In this document: piece after piece, positions 63,204-64,000 of the stretch
Layout of the letters: each line of letters begins with the position of its first letter
Position numbering within the stretch: position 1 is the stretch's first letter
Assembly (NCBI RefSeq): GCF_018599245.1
Contig: NZ_JAHEVJ010000003.1
Location: 359,813-423,812 of the forward strand
From: Aliiroseovarius lamellibrachiae
GTDB lineage: Bacteria; Pseudomonadota; Alphaproteobacteria; Rhodobacterales; Rhodobacteraceae
Length of the DNA stretch: 64,000 nt
Direction: 5' to 3'
Notes under the pieces: generated by a model
What the model saw: the letters and a program-made list of their open reading frames with translations, nothing else
Told to the model about the DNA's origin: nothing
The model's database searches: none
Translations under genes and position numbers: made by a program

Positions 63204-64000
63204 GATTGATCCCCGCGCGCTGCGCAGCGCCTTTGGTGCCTTTATGACCGGCGTGACCGTTGTCACCGCAATTGGGCCGGATGGCATGCCGATTGGCTTT
63301 ACCGCAAACTCGTTTTCCTCGGTCTCGCTTGACCCGCCTTTGGTGCTGGTCTGTCTTGCCAATTCATCAAGCAACTACGCGGCATTTGAGAGCGCAAAAG
63401 GATTTGCAATCAATGTCTTGTCCGAGGCGCAAAAGGATGTGTCCAACACGTTTGCCCGACCTGTTGAGGATCGTTTTTCCGCCGTGAACTGGCAGGCTGG
63501 CCCGCAAGGATCGCCCGTTTTTGAGGGCGTGTCGGCTTGGTTTGACTGCTCCATGTTCAAAACCGTTGAGGCGGGGGATCACCTGATCATGATCGGCCAG
63601 GTCGAAGGGTTTGAAGCCACGCCAGCGCCTGGGCTTGGCTATGCCCGAGGGGCCTATGTGACGGCGGCGGCTGAGGTCGAGGCGCTGGGATCAGGTTCCG
63701 GGCTTGTGGTCTCGGCTTTGATCGAACGCGAGGGCAAAGTGCTTTTGATGGACGACGGTCAAGGCAAGCTGACCCTGCCAGAGGCCCATGTGGGCAAAGG
63801 GGGCGCATCAGCTGCCTTGGAAAAACTGATCATCGCCAGCGGTGTCAGCGCCGAACACGGGTTTATTTATTCAGTCTACGAAGATGATGCGCGCGAACAT
63901 CAGCATATCTCGTTTCTATGCCAAGCGGCGGAGGGCACCCCGACAAAAGGGGGGTTTACCGAGCTGAGTGAAACCACCTTGATGGACATTGCGGACCCTG
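63196..64000 (+). CDS. Flavin reductase with C-terminal extension (partial)
   Basis: The gene starts at ATG 63196, overlapping the hydrolase stop by eight bases, and is cut off by the window end after 268 codons. Residues ~5-160 form a flavin reductase domain (RSAFGAFMTGVTVVTA, PIGFTANSFSSVSLDPPLVL, LSEAQKDVSNTFA, DHLIMIGQVEGFE). An extra region follows (LVVSALIEREGKVLLMDDGQ, GKLTLPEAHVGKGG) that looks like a Nudix fold without a clear Nudix box. It likely supplies reduced FMN to a monooxygenase beyond the window. Confidence 0.85.
   Translation, partial: MSEIDPRALRSAFGAFMTGVTVVTAIGPDGMPIGFTANSFSSVSLDPPLVLVCLANSSSNYAAFESAKGFAINVLSEAQKDVSNTFARPVEDRFSAVNWQAGPQGSPVFEGVSAWFDCSMFKTVEAGDHLIMIGQVEGFEATPAPGLGYARGAYVTAAAEVEALGSGSGLVVSALIEREGKVLLMDDGQGKLTLPEAHVGKGGASAALEKLIIASGVSAEHGFIYSVYEDDAREHQHISFLCQAAEGTPTKGGFTELSETTLMDIADP

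Overview
The window looks like a chromosomal stretch of a marine alphaproteobacterium of the Rhodobacterales (Roseobacter group). The basis is high GC, family markers restricted to or typical of that order (DUF6476, DUF6324, DUF4169, the trgA-trgB-cysK set, an SspB-alpha ClpXP adaptor), a tRNA-His without a coded G-1, an alphaproteobacterial LexA box (GTTC-N7-GTTC), and a dmdA-acuI pair for the osmolyte DMSP (dimethylsulfoniopropionate). No species is claimed.

Layout. 1-16 kb: housekeeping genes (SOS-type mmcB, tRNA-His, rluD, cls, heat-shock sigma factor rpoH, an M19 dipeptidase, pepF, PBP1A, RNase E). 16-23 kb: a TusA-like/CcdA divergent pair, a membrane hydrolase-like gene overlapping a P450, the fumC-DUF4169-RHH operon, sspB and a SnoaL-like gene. 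23.0-23.5 kb: a small unusual patch with RNA hairpins, a short membrane-protein ORF below usual length cut-offs, and a perfect 10+1+10 palindrome. 23.7-28.2 kb: an FCD-type GntR regulator divergent from DUF2182-DUF1326-dmdA-acuI.

28.29-40.10 kb: the main discovery. This 11.8-kb mobile element has identical 25-bp terminal inverted repeats (28296-28320 and 40074-40098) and a perfect 10-bp target duplication (CCATTTGGGT at 28286-28295 and 40099-40108). Rejoining the flanks rebuilds an 11-bp-stem bidirectional terminator between acuI and trhO, so the element landed inside that terminator's loop. Each end carries its own strong hairpin oriented to stop transcription from the adjacent host gene. 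Cargo is a complete type I restriction-modification operon (hsdM-hsdS-hsdR), a 124-aa unknown gene, a lipoprotein-TetR pair, an apparently intact 596-aa Cys-rich DDE-type transposase-like gene at the right end, and a decayed relative at the left end. The left 3.35 kb is itself bounded by a second pair of ~43-bp inverted repeats, which suggests an older element nested inside the newer one.

40.1-64 kb: trhO, a possibly leaderless ArsR regulator with an Old Yellow Enzyme, two divergent BCCT osmolyte transporters, a cysteine-desulfurase-like gene, a Cfa-like methyltransferase, the trgA-trgB-cysK-mscS-alaX run, tRNA-Ser, the thiCOSGED thiamine operon behind a TPP riboswitch, and a GntR-controlled operon (DUF1185 protein, alpha/beta hydrolase, flavin reductase) that runs off the window. 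The BCCT transporters and dmdA-acuI fit uptake and use of marine osmolytes. All functions are inferred from reading sequence; no database search was run.
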